A stretch of DNA of 64,000 nucleotides from Gammaproteobacteria bacterium. GTDB taxonomy: Bacteria; Pseudomonadota; Gammaproteobacteria; Arenicellales; JAANXG01. Position 1 is the stretch's first letter, and each line of letters opens with the position of its first letter. Positions 1 through 7,763 of this stretch are shown in pieces. Location of the stretch: assembly GCA_024639325.1 (NCBI GenBank), contig JAHEIO010000005.1, positions 28,330 through 92,329 of the forward strand, given 5' to 3'. A program made the translations under genes and the position numbers. The notes under the pieces are model-generated. The model was not told the DNA's origin. It searched no databases and was given only the letters and a program-made list of their open reading frames with translations.

Positions 1-306
1 CCCTATTCTCCCGGTGACCGGGAGCGGCAGTTGCTGGGTCTGACCGAAAACGACGACGTCGAGATCTATCGGTCCGTCGGCTGTGCGGTTTGTGAGAATA
101 CGGGTTTCAGGGGCCGCACGGGAATCTATGAACTCATACCGGTCGACGATCACCTGCGTACGATGATTCACGAACAGGCGAGTGAAGAAGAAATGCTTGA
201 CTATGTTCGCCGAACGGTCAAGGGTATCTCTCAAAGCGGCTTTGACAAGGTGCTGGCCGGGGAAACCAACGTTGACGAAGTATTGCGGGTATCTATTGAC
301 AGCTAG
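1..306 (+). CDS. gspE: Type II secretion ATPase GspE, C-terminal fragment
   Basis: The reading frame is open from the first base, so only about the last 101 residues are present. GspE is the cytoplasmic hexameric ATPase that powers the type II secretion pseudopilus. The fragment shows the second CxxC pair of the GspE tetracysteine zinc motif (CAVC) followed by the family sequence ENTGFRGRTGIYEL, then the helical C-terminal end. The Walker motifs lie outside the window. gspF starts 28 bases downstream, the normal operon order. PilB and other type IV pilus ATPases share this region, but the pseudopilin genes that follow make GspE the clear choice. Confidence 0.93.
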   Translation, partial: PYSPGDRERQLLGLTENDDVEIYRSVGCAVCENTGFRGRTGIYELIPVDDHLRTMIHEQASEEEMLDYVRRTVKGISQSGFDKVLAGETNVDEVLRVSIDS

Positions 307-333
307 TGTCCTGTCCCGGTAAGCCTTGAAACA

Positions 334-1569
334 ATGGGCGCATATGAATACAAGGCACTAGACTTACGCGGCCGGACGAAAAAAGGCGTTTCGTCCGGCG
401 ATTCCGCACGTCAAATCCGCCAGAAACTGCGCGAACAGGGATTGACTCCGATGAATGTCGTCCCAATCTCGGAGGAGGTGGCGAGCAGCAGGCGGTCGGC
501 GCGGACAGACGGGTCCGGCCCGGTACGCCGCACCCGGATCAAGATCGGCGAGCTGGCCGTGATTACACGGCAATTTGCAACGCTGCTCGGCGCCGGACTT
601 ACCGTGGAAGAATCACTCTCGGCTCTAATTCAGCAAGCCGAGGGACATCAGGTCAAATCGGTGATGAGCGGGATTCGGTCGCAGGTCACGGAAGGCCATT
701 CCCTGGCCGACGCCGTCTCCCGGTATCCACGGTCGTTTCCTGAGATTTACATGGCCTCCGTGGCGGCGGGCGAACAGAGCGGTAATCTGGACGAGGTCCT
801 GGAGCGACTGGCGGATTACATCGAAGCTCGTCAGGGGATCCAGCAGCGAATAGGGATCGCGCTGATTTACCCCATAATACTGACCGTTGTGGCGGTGCTC
901 ATAGTGACCGGGTTGCTGACCTATGTCGTGCCACAGGTCGTCAAGGTCTTCGAGGACACCGGCCAGGACCTGCCTTTACTGACTGAAATGCTGATAACGG
1001 TAAGTCAGCTATTGCTGAAATATGGCGGGTGGCTGATAGGCTTAGTTTTGTTAACCATTTTAGTGGTGTTTGTGGCACTCAAAAATGAGCGGATCAGGTT
1101 TGCGCTGCACGGGACTTTCCTCAAGTTGCCCGGAATTCGCCGGCTGTCACGGGGAGTCAACACGGCGCGCATGTCGCGCACCCTGGCGATCATGGCCGGC
1201 AGCGGGGTGCCGCTGTTGTCCGCAATGCGATCGAGTGAAGGTGTGATTTCAAATCTTGTACTTCGCAATAACCTGAATGAAGCGGCGTCGGAGGTGGCGG
1301 AAGGCGTGAGCATCAACCGGGCACTCGCGCGCAGTGGAAATTTTCCCCCGCTGCTCGTTCAGATGGTCGCCAGCGGTGAAAGGAGCGGCCGCCTTGGGGA
1401 GATGCTGGACAAGGCCGCCAACGCGATGGAGAAGGAACTGGAATCCCGGATTGCGGTACTGGTCGGCCTGTTCGAACCCGCTATGATATTGATTATGGGT
1501 GGCGTGGTCCTGGTAATCGTGCTGGCAATTCTGCTTCCAATATTCGATTTGAATCAATTGATAGGTTGA
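334..1569 (+). CDS. gspF: Type II secretion inner-membrane platform protein GspF
   Basis: A 411-residue polytopic protein of the GspF/PilC family, the inner-membrane platform that couples the GspE motor to pseudopilus assembly. It begins with the family signature MGAYEYKALD. Two homologous cytoplasmic T2SSF domains lie at about residues 70-195 and 275-400. Membrane segments are near 174-199, 225-250 and 377-404. The length matches the usual 400-410 residues. It lies between gspE and gspG in one operon. Confidence 0.96.
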   Translation: MGAYEYKALDLRGRTKKGVSSGDSARQIRQKLREQGLTPMNVVPISEEVASSRRSARTDGSGPVRRTRIKIGELAVITRQFATLLGAGLTVEESLSALIQQAEGHQVKSVMSGIRSQVTEGHSLADAVSRYPRSFPEIYMASVAAGEQSGNLDEVLERLADYIEARQGIQQRIGIALIYPIILTVVAVLIVTGLLTYVVPQVVKVFEDTGQDLPLLTEMLITVSQLLLKYGGWLIGLVLLTILVVFVALKNERIRFALHGTFLKLPGIRRLSRGVNTARMSRTLAIMAGSGVPLLSAMRSSEGVISNLVLRNNLNEAASEVAEGVSINRALARSGNFPPLLVQMVASGERSGRLGEMLDKAANAMEKELESRIAVLVGLFEPAMILIMGGVVLVIVLAILLPIFDLNQLIG

Positions 1570-1578
1570 GGTGATTTG

Positions 1579-2010
1579 ATGAGACAACGTGGTTTTACGC
1601 TTATCGAAATTATGGTGGTTGTGGTAATCATCGGTTTGCTCGCGACCCTGGTGCTGCCGCGGGTGCTCGGCCGACAGGACCAGGCCATGATCGCGAAAGC
1701 CAAGGTCGATATTCAGGCATTGTCGTCCGCATTGAAATTATACAAACTGGACAACTTCAACTACCCGAGCACCGAACAGGGGCTGGAGTCCCTGACCAAG
1801 CCGCCCGCTGGCGATCCTCCCGCAAAATACTGGAAAAAAGGCGGCTATATCGAACGACTGCCCGCGGACCCATGGGGCAATCCGTATCAATACCTTAGCC
1901 CCGGTGAAAAAATGGAGTTCGATATTTGGTCATTCGGTGCCGACGGACGCACCGGCGGAGACGGAACCAGCGCGGAAATCGGAAACTGGAATCTGGATGA
2001 ACGAAGATAG
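1579..2010 (+). CDS. gspG: Major pseudopilin GspG
   Basis: The 143-residue major subunit of the type II secretion pseudopilus. A short basic leader MRQRG is followed by FTLIEIMVV; prepilin peptidase should cut after the Gly and methylate the Phe. The C-terminal part has the GspG hallmarks LPADPWGNPYQY and the acidic calcium-binding loop around FGADGRTGGDG. I chose the ATG at 1579 because a GAGGTG ribosome-binding site lies at 1568-1573; an in-frame TTG directly before it is less likely. It is 9 bases after gspF. Confidence 0.97.
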   Translation: MRQRGFTLIEIMVVVVIIGLLATLVLPRVLGRQDQAMIAKAKVDIQALSSALKLYKLDNFNYPSTEQGLESLTKPPAGDPPAKYWKKGGYIERLPADPWGNPYQYLSPGEKMEFDIWSFGADGRTGGDGTSAEIGNWNLDERR

Positions 2011-2077
2011 TACCAGCCGGTGTACCGGGCCGGGCCGAACCGGTTTCCGGTAACGATTGGAGCCGGGCTTGGCCGCA

Positions 2078-2593
2078 ATGGGACGCTCATATCAGGGCAA
2101 AGTGGTGAACTCGCACCAGGCCGGGTTTACCCTGCTGGAAATCATGGTGGTCGTGGTTCTCATCGCTCTAACCGTAACACTCGTCAGCGTCAACCTGGAC
2201 AGGGACCGGGATCAGATTGCTCGCAACGAGGCATTTAGGTTCGCAAAACTCATTGAACATATTCGAGAGGAAAGCATACTTACGGGCAAGGTCTACGCAG
2301 TCGAAGTCGACGAGCACAATAAGTCGTATCGGTTCATGGAAGCCGGCGAGCAATGGACACCTGTGAGTCATGACGATTTGTTGAGGAAACGGCTGTTCCC
2401 GGAATATCTGTCCATAAAATTCGACGCGCTGCAGGGTGTTGGCGAGGACGGGCCCGGACTGTTGATCGTTCAGGGTCTCGGCGACGTTTCGCCGTTCCAG
2501 CTGGTGCTGGCCGGAGACGATTACCTGCATGTGGTCAAGCTGGACGACGCACTCAATGTGATCGTCGAGCAGGTGGCGCGTGATGAATCGTAA
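2078..2593 (+). CDS. gspH: Minor pseudopilin GspH
   Basis: About 171 residues with a type III signal (QAG then FTLLEIMVVVVLIAL), Glu at +5 and a hydrophobic helix. The variable beta-rich domain fits GspH, a tip-complex minor pseudopilin. The ATG at 2078 gives a leader of about 17 residues. A TTG at 2057 and a GTG at 2102 are also in frame, so the start is not certain. Its end overlaps the gspI start, suggesting translational coupling. Confidence 0.9.
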   Translation: MGRSYQGKVVNSHQAGFTLLEIMVVVVLIALTVTLVSVNLDRDRDQIARNEAFRFAKLIEHIREESILTGKVYAVEVDEHNKSYRFMEAGEQWTPVSHDDLLRKRLFPEYLSIKFDALQGVGEDGPGLLIVQGLGDVSPFQLVLAGDDYLHVVKLDDALNVIVEQVARDES

Positions 2594-3110
2594 CCAGGGG
2601 TTTACGCTGCTGGAGATCCTTGCGGCTCTGACTATTACCGTGGTCGGCATTACCGCGGTGGTCAAGGCCGCAGGCAGTGCGGTGGATGTGGTGCAGACCT
2701 CGGAAGACCGGATCCTTGGATCCTGGATAGCGAGTAACCGGGTGGCTGAATTACGTCTGGGCAGGACCTGGCCCGGTGCCTCGACCCGAGATCTCTCCGA
2801 AAAGCTCGGAGGAGAGGATTGGTATTACAGAGAGACGATCAGCACCACGAGCGATCCTGATCTGATGCGGGTCGACATTTCGGTATACAAAGATAAGGAG
2901 CACCTTGATTTCAGCGCGAAATTGTTCGGCTACTTATCGAAATACTCGCCTCCGAGTGAACTCCCTTTGGCCTGGGCCGACGAACTCGGTGGGCAGGATC
3001 GGGAGGGCGGTTCGAACGAAATTGGTGACCAGGCCGAAACCAATGAACAGGCGGCCCAGGACGGGGTGAATGAAAATGACCAGCAAAACCAGCAAGATGG
3101 TGATGATTGA
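2583..3110 (+). CDS. gspI: Minor pseudopilin GspI with long acidic tail
   Basis: The start MNRNQG before FTLLEILAALTI is a standard pseudopilin leader, and SWIASNRVAELRL is typical of GspI, which nucleates the tip complex with GspJ and GspK. The folded domain ends near residue 115. After it comes an unusual low-complexity tail of about 55 residues rich in Glu, Asp, Asn and Gln, ending QQNQQDGDD. GspI proteins are usually about 120-130 residues, so this tail is extra. The ATG is preceded by an in-frame GTG at 2580. The 3' end overlaps gspJ. Confidence 0.92.
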   Translation: MNRNQGFTLLEILAALTITVVGITAVVKAAGSAVDVVQTSEDRILGSWIASNRVAELRLGRTWPGASTRDLSEKLGGEDWYYRETISTTSDPDLMRVDISVYKDKEHLDFSAKLFGYLSKYSPPSELPLAWADELGGQDREGGSNEIGDQAETNEQAAQDGVNENDQQNQQDGDD

Positions 3111-3786
3111 AATGCCTCCGCCCGCTGAATCATCCGTAAATCTTAAAGTGCCTGAAGAGACGAGGCATTCCGAAAGGTCGAACCTGTGCGGGGGATTCAC
3201 GCTGCTTGAAATGGTGGTTGCCATCGGCATATTCGCCATCATCGCGGTCATCAGCTACTCGAGTCTGGTTCAGTTTATCGACACCAGGGATACGATCGAA
3301 TCAAGGCACGAGGAACTGGCTGCGCTTCAGATGACGATGACTCTAATCGGACGGGATGCACGCTTTATGATCAACCGCCCGGTCAGGGACAGCTACGGGG
3401 ACGAAGAGGCAATGCTGCTGAGCGGCGAAAGCCTTGCGCTGGCGGAGAGCGAATTTTTCAGGCTGACGACCAGCCACCCAGATCCCCGCATCGGACTTAC
3501 GTCGCGATCGCAGCGTGTCGGGTGGCGTTTACAGGATGGTGATCTTCAGCGGGTTAGGTGGGACGTGCTGGACAGGGACGAGGACAGCAAGGAATACATA
3601 CGGACCGTCCTCACCGGCGTTGCGATCGCGGAAGTCCGGTATTACACATTCTCGGAAGACGGTGAACTGGAGACGATAGACGAGTGGGATATCGCTTCGT
3701 CGCTGCCCGCCGGTATCGAATTCCTGCTGACCATGGACAGCGGCAAGGTGTACAGAAGGGTGTTTGCCGTGGCGGGCAGCAGTTGA
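3070..3786 (+). CDS. gspJ: Minor pseudopilin GspJ
   Basis: Contains CGG then FTLLEMVVAIGIFAIIAVISY, the prepilin cleavage site and helix of GspJ, and a long globular domain typical of this largest tip pseudopilin after GspK. From the first ATG the leader would be about 43 residues, far longer than normal. In-frame alternatives are ATG 3076, ATG 3112 (just past the gspI stop) and GTG 3148, which would leave a leader of about 17. The GGGGTGA upstream of 3070/3076 could act as a ribosome-binding site. The gene overlaps gspI by 41 bases if 3070 is used. Confidence 0.88.
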   Translation: MKMTSKTSKMVMIEMPPPAESSVNLKVPEETRHSERSNLCGGFTLLEMVVAIGIFAIIAVISYSSLVQFIDTRDTIESRHEELAALQMTMTLIGRDARFMINRPVRDSYGDEEAMLLSGESLALAESEFFRLTTSHPDPRIGLTSRSQRVGWRLQDGDLQRVRWDVLDRDEDSKEYIRTVLTGVAIAEVRYYTFSEDGELETIDEWDIASSLPAGIEFLLTMDSGKVYRRVFAVAGSS

Positions 3787-4736
3787 TGAAGCGCAGCTTA
3801 CTGCCACCATGTCTTCAAGTGCAGACAGGCGTTGCGCTGCTTACCGTTCTGCTGATACTGACGCTGATGACCTCACTGGTGGTGTATCTCATCGAAGACG
3901 AGTATCTGGCGGTGCGCCGAATCTCAAATCACCGGGATTACGAACAGCTCTATCAGATGATGGTCGGTAACGAACAGTGGGCGGTGAAGGTGCTGGAAAG
4001 GGATCTGAAAACGAACAAAACGGATCACCTCAACGAGGTCTGGAACAACCTGTTACCGGAGACGAAGGTCAATGACGGAAGCATGCAGGCGATCGTCGTC
4101 GACATGCAGGGCAAGTTCAACCTGAACAATCTGAAGAAAAAAAACGATGCCTGGTATGCGGTTTTTCAGAGTCTGCTGCGCGTGCTAGAACTTGATGAAT
4201 CACTTGCCGACGCCGTGGTCGACTGGATCGATGAAGACCAGAACGTAAGCGGCGCCCGAAGCGCGGAAGATCCGGAATATCTTCTAAAGAACCCGTCCTA
4301 TAGATCCGCGAACCGTATGCTGGGCAGCGTGGGTGAATTGATCTGGGTGGAAGGCTTCGATGAAAAATCGATCACGCTGTTGGCACCCTATGTATCAGCG
4401 CTGCCGGCGAGCGAAATGAAAATCAATATCAACACCGCGGCAAATCCGGTGCTGCGGGCGTTGACCAAGGAGATACTGAGCGAATCCGCGGCGGAGGTGC
4501 TGGTGGCGGGACGCGGTGAAACGGGATACGAAAACATAGATGACTTTCTGGTGATGACCGAACTCGCCGGGCGCGCGCAGGAAGTCGCCCCGTTGGTAAC
4601 GGTATCCAGCCTGTTTTTTGAGGTCCAGGGAAGGGCGCGATACGGCAGGCTGACCGGTGCCATATATTCGGTACTCGCGAAAGATCTGACTACACAGCAG
4701 GTCAAAGTAGTGCAAAGACGGCGCGGTTATTCATGA
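3786..4736 (+). CDS. gspK: Minor pseudopilin GspK
   Basis: A 316-residue tip pseudopilin. After the leader, QTG precedes VALLTVLLILTLMTSLVVYL. The residue at +5 is Thr instead of Glu, which is the normal GspK exception. The alpha domain carries DWIDEDQN and NINTAANPVLRAL, typical helix-hairpin and calcium-site sequences of the family. The ATG overlaps the gspJ stop as TGATG, and the gspL start overlaps its own stop as ATGA, so translation is tightly coupled. Confidence 0.94.
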   Translation: MKRSLLPPCLQVQTGVALLTVLLILTLMTSLVVYLIEDEYLAVRRISNHRDYEQLYQMMVGNEQWAVKVLERDLKTNKTDHLNEVWNNLLPETKVNDGSMQAIVVDMQGKFNLNNLKKKNDAWYAVFQSLLRVLELDESLADAVVDWIDEDQNVSGARSAEDPEYLLKNPSYRSANRMLGSVGELIWVEGFDEKSITLLAPYVSALPASEMKININTAANPVLRALTKEILSESAAEVLVAGRGETGYENIDDFLVMTELAGRAQEVAPLVTVSSLFFEVQGRARYGRLTGAIYSVLAKDLTTQQVKVVQRRRGYS

Positions 4737-5914
4737 TACTGTATTTTCACGCCGACCCCCCTCACGCGTGGGCGCTGGTGGATCGGCGCGGAAGCGTGGT
4801 GGAGGATGGGGTCTGCGACACCCTCAGCGAGATTCCAGTCCTCGCCAGGACCACGCAGGCGGTCGTCGTGGTTGCCGGCGAACTGGTTACCGTGCACGAA
4901 GTCCAGATGCCTGCCAGAAGCCGGGGAAAAGCCCTGGTCAGCGCACCGTACGTACTGGAAGAGAGGCTCGCTACGAATGTGGATGAACTCGCATTCACCC
5001 TGCTCGAGTTCGATCCTGGGAAGCACGCCACTATTGCGGTAGTGGAACAGGCTTATATCGAAGAATTACAGAAAAAGCTGGACGAGATTCCACTTTCCAT
5101 GGACGCGGTGGTGCCGGAATATTTTATGGTCCCGCTGCATCAACAGGCTCGTCAGACACTGGCCAAAATGCCCAACGGCAAATACGCTCTCCGTATCGGC
5201 GAATTTGGCGGCATGATACTGGATGAAAATACGTTGGAATACTGGTGGCAGTCGCTAGCGGATCTCGACGCGGCCGTCGCGGTCAATGATTTCAAGGTCG
5301 CTCAGCAGTTGATCGAGTGGGGGGGCACCTCGGTCAGCGAGTGGCAAATCGGGGCGGATTTTCCCGATTGGTTGCGGCATGGGAAAACGGCGCCTGAACG
5401 TATCAATGTGATGGGCCCCACGAGCCCGGCCCACCGGTCAGGGGCGTCTTCAACGCTGCTGAAGGTAGCCGTGATCTTGTTCGGCATCGGTTTACTGGCC
5501 AGGATCGGAGTTGATCTATACGAAAACTACGCCCTTTATCGCCAAAATGAAATTCTCGAGCAGGAAATAGTGAAAGTGTTTCACGAGGCATTTCCGGACG
5601 TCAGAAGGATCGTCAATCCAAGATTGCAAATGGAGCAGGGCCTAAAGCAGCTTCGAACGGGTGCGATAGATGCCGGGGCGTTTCAAACGATGTTGTCGTC
5701 GCTGGCTGCAGCAATACCCGGCGCGGGTGCGACGCTGGACGAAATCACCTTCAGGGATGATTTTCTTCTGGTGACCTGCACCACTAAAGACTTTGCCGGG
5801 CTCGACAGGCTCAAGGCAAAGTTTTCGGAGAACAGGGATGTGCGTGTGGAGCTCATTTCTTCGGGTTCCAGGGACAATAAAGTCAGTGCCCGGTTCAAAC
5901 TGCAGCGGGCTTGA
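4733..5914 (+). CDS. gspL: Type II secretion protein GspL
   Basis: A 393-residue bitopic inner-membrane protein. The cytoplasmic actin-like domain (about residues 1-235) binds GspE; a single membrane helix lies near 240-262 (LLKVAVILFGIGLLARI); a ferredoxin-like periplasmic domain follows and pairs with GspM. Sequence similarity in this family is low, so the call rests on domain layout plus position between gspK and gspM. The ATG overlaps the gspK stop by four bases. Confidence 0.9.
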   Translation: MILYFHADPPHAWALVDRRGSVVEDGVCDTLSEIPVLARTTQAVVVVAGELVTVHEVQMPARSRGKALVSAPYVLEERLATNVDELAFTLLEFDPGKHATIAVVEQAYIEELQKKLDEIPLSMDAVVPEYFMVPLHQQARQTLAKMPNGKYALRIGEFGGMILDENTLEYWWQSLADLDAAVAVNDFKVAQQLIEWGGTSVSEWQIGADFPDWLRHGKTAPERINVMGPTSPAHRSGASSTLLKVAVILFGIGLLARIGVDLYENYALYRQNEILEQEIVKVFHEAFPDVRRIVNPRLQMEQGLKQLRTGAIDAGAFQTMLSSLAAAIPGAGATLDEITFRDDFLLVTCTTKDFAGLDRLKAKFSENRDVRVELISSGSRDNKVSARFKLQRA

Positions 5915-5994
5915 TCCGATATGTTCATTGTCTGGAAATGTATCTCGACCATGAATTCAAGCTGCCTAAGCGCGCAGCATTTTCGGGCTGACCC

Positions 5995-6477
5995 ATGACA
6001 CCGTTTGGAAACAGATTGCAGAGCCTGTCACCGCGGGAGCGTGCGGTGTTTCTGTTCGGAGTCGTCGCCGCCGTATTGATCGTCCTTTACTCATTCGTAT
6101 GGCAACCCTGGCAGGAAGAACTCGACCGATTGAGAACCCAGGTACCGATCAAGCGCGAAAACCTAGCATGGATGCAGCAACAGGCTCGAACCATTGAGCC
6201 ACTGGTAAAAAAAGCGGGCGAGAAGAAAAAAGCGGACGACAAACCACTATTGACTCTTGTTGAGCAAAGCGCCAAGAGTTCAAAAATGGACTCTTATATT
6301 CGTCGAATGGCCCCGGGAGAGGGGGAGCAGGTGAAGATCTGGTTGACCGAAGCAGATTTCGACCGGTGGGTGGTCTGGCTCGAAGCCCTCCGCACGAGCG
6401 GAATCGAGGTCGAATCCGCGACAATCAATCGCGCCAAGGACAATAAGGTCACGATAAGAATGACCCTGCAGAGATAG
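5995..6477 (+). CDS. gspM: Type II secretion protein GspM
   Basis: 160 residues: a short cytoplasmic N-terminus (LSPRERAVFLFG), one membrane helix at about 18-37, a coiled-coil region with many Lys and Gln, and a small ferredoxin-like periplasmic domain. GspM partners GspL in the assembly platform. It follows gspL after 80 bases and is the last gene of the operon here; no gspN follows. The stop codon lies inside a hairpin shared with the convergent gene. Confidence 0.9.
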   Translation: MTPFGNRLQSLSPRERAVFLFGVVAAVLIVLYSFVWQPWQEELDRLRTQVPIKRENLAWMQQQARTIEPLVKKAGEKKKADDKPLLTLVEQSAKSSKMDSYIRRMAPGEGEQVKIWLTEADFDRWVVWLEALRTSGIEVESATINRAKDNKVTIRMTLQR

Positions 6478-6501
6478 CACCCTATTGACTTTCGGTGCTA
6501 T
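6474..6501. terminator. Hairpin between convergent stop codons
   Basis: ATAGCACC at 6474-6481 pairs with GGTGCTAT at 6494-6501 (8-bp stem, 12-base loop). It covers the stop codons of gspM and of the convergent membrane-protein gene. There is no T-run on either strand, so it is at best a weak intrinsic terminator or a 3'-end stabilising hairpin. Confidence 0.4.
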
Positions 6502-7742
6502 GCCGAATGTGAAATCTCCTCTATTTCTTTTTTTCCTATACGGTGTTTCTCGAAAAGAAGGACCAGTCCACCGACCAGGGAGAGTGCGGTGAACACAATC
6601 CGATAAAGTATGGAGAGGGCGATGGCGCGTGTGCTCATCACCAGACCGGCGTTAGGTGTGTCCGTGAGATAGACGGCGCCGTAATCTCCGAACAACTTGG
6701 CGTAGAGAGCTTCTCCTATGCCCCAGCCGTTGGGTGCGATGGGTATCGCCGAAACGATAATGATAATGGGCACCAGAACGAAGTATTCGTGAGGCGGCAC
6801 CCCAACACCAATGGCCATCCCGTACATCACTACCCCCGACACCGACACGATGTGGTTGACGATACCAAGTGCCAGCCACAAGCCGATGCCCGCTTTGTGG
6901 CTGCGGTAATGATATATCGCTTCGTCGATTTCCTTGAGCAGGCTCTGGATCTTCACAGGTAATTTTCGTGCCAGGTGTTTCAGGCCTATCCCGGACCTCA
7001 AGCGGCGGCTGAACAGCAGCGAAAGCCCCAGGCTCCCGGCCAGCAGGAGCGACCAGATCGCGATGGCAAGCTCCATGAACCGATCCGTGTAGAACAGCAC
7101 AACAATTGCCGCCAGCAGGGCCAGCGAAGTCAGGCCCAGGATTCTGTCAACAAAAACGGACAGCACCGCCGGGACCCGGTCGCTGCTGCAGCGTCGTGCA
7201 ATATAGATTGCCTTGACCAGGTCTCCCCCGGTTTGGCCCGGAATGACGTTGTTGAAAAACAAACCCAGCCAGGTATAGCGGATGCTGTCGAACAGGGTGA
7301 CATTGAGATTGTTCGCCCCCAGCAGCCACCACCATCGGACGGCCGAAAAAATTACGCTCAGGACTATGCAAACAACACCGATGACGAAATACAGCGGATC
7401 GAGGTTGCGGAAATAGGTGAACAGACCGGGGGAAACCTTGGCACGGTCGCTGTCCTGGGCTATTTCAAGGGTTTGGGAGTCTCCGTTCGGGAGAAACCGA
7501 ACAACCGTATCGTCCCAATCGCCGACTATCTCACCGATCAGTACCCGTTCGGGCTCGCCGCCAGCGGCAAGGTAGGTGACGTTGTCGTGCCACTGAATGT
7601 TGCTGAGTACGTAGAAGATCAACCCCGCCACGATCAGCAGCTTGACAATATTGGTAATTGTTTTTCGCACGCGGCCCGCCAGCCCGATTGGATTCGTGCA
7701 ACGATTATAGTCCAAAGGTGTGGTATATAGCGTTATGCACAT
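6498..7742 (-). CDS. Flippase-like membrane protein (UPF0104/AglD family)
   Basis: A polytopic protein of the lysylphosphatidylglycerol-synthetase-TM/UPF0104 family. It has an N-terminal membrane helix (IVKLLIVAGLIFYVLSN), an extracytoplasmic loop of about 75 residues, then at least seven hydrophobic segments. Family motifs include the stretch around NNVIPGQTGGDLVKA and PIAPNGWGIGEALYAKLFG. Members move or attach lipid-linked or aminoacyl groups, but the substrate here cannot be told. The start is uncertain: ATG 7742 is used; GTG 7670 would begin right before the first helix. It is divergent from recJ with only about 20 bases between. Confidence 0.8.
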   Translation of the reverse strand: MCITLYTTPLDYNRCTNPIGLAGRVRKTITNIVKLLIVAGLIFYVLSNIQWHDNVTYLAAGGEPERVLIGEIVGDWDDTVVRFLPNGDSQTLEIAQDSDRAKVSPGLFTYFRNLDPLYFVIGVVCIVLSVIFSAVRWWWLLGANNLNVTLFDSIRYTWLGLFFNNVIPGQTGGDLVKAIYIARRCSSDRVPAVLSVFVDRILGLTSLALLAAIVVLFYTDRFMELAIAIWSLLLAGSLGLSLLFSRRLRSGIGLKHLARKLPVKIQSLLKEIDEAIYHYRSHKAGIGLWLALGIVNHIVSVSGVVMYGMAIGVGVPPHEYFVLVPIIIIVSAIPIAPNGWGIGEALYAKLFGDYGAVYLTDTPNAGLVMSTRAIALSILYRIVFTALSLVGGLVLLFEKHRIGKKEIEEISHSA

Positions 7743-7763
7743 GCCGATCAACACGGAAAACCA

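Noticed and set aside
6975..7730. Long open frame on the plus strand (about 250 codons) opposite the flippase-like gene
   Set aside because: It has low-complexity Gln/Arg-rich sequence with no domain, and lies fully antisense to a protein with clear membrane segments and family motifs.
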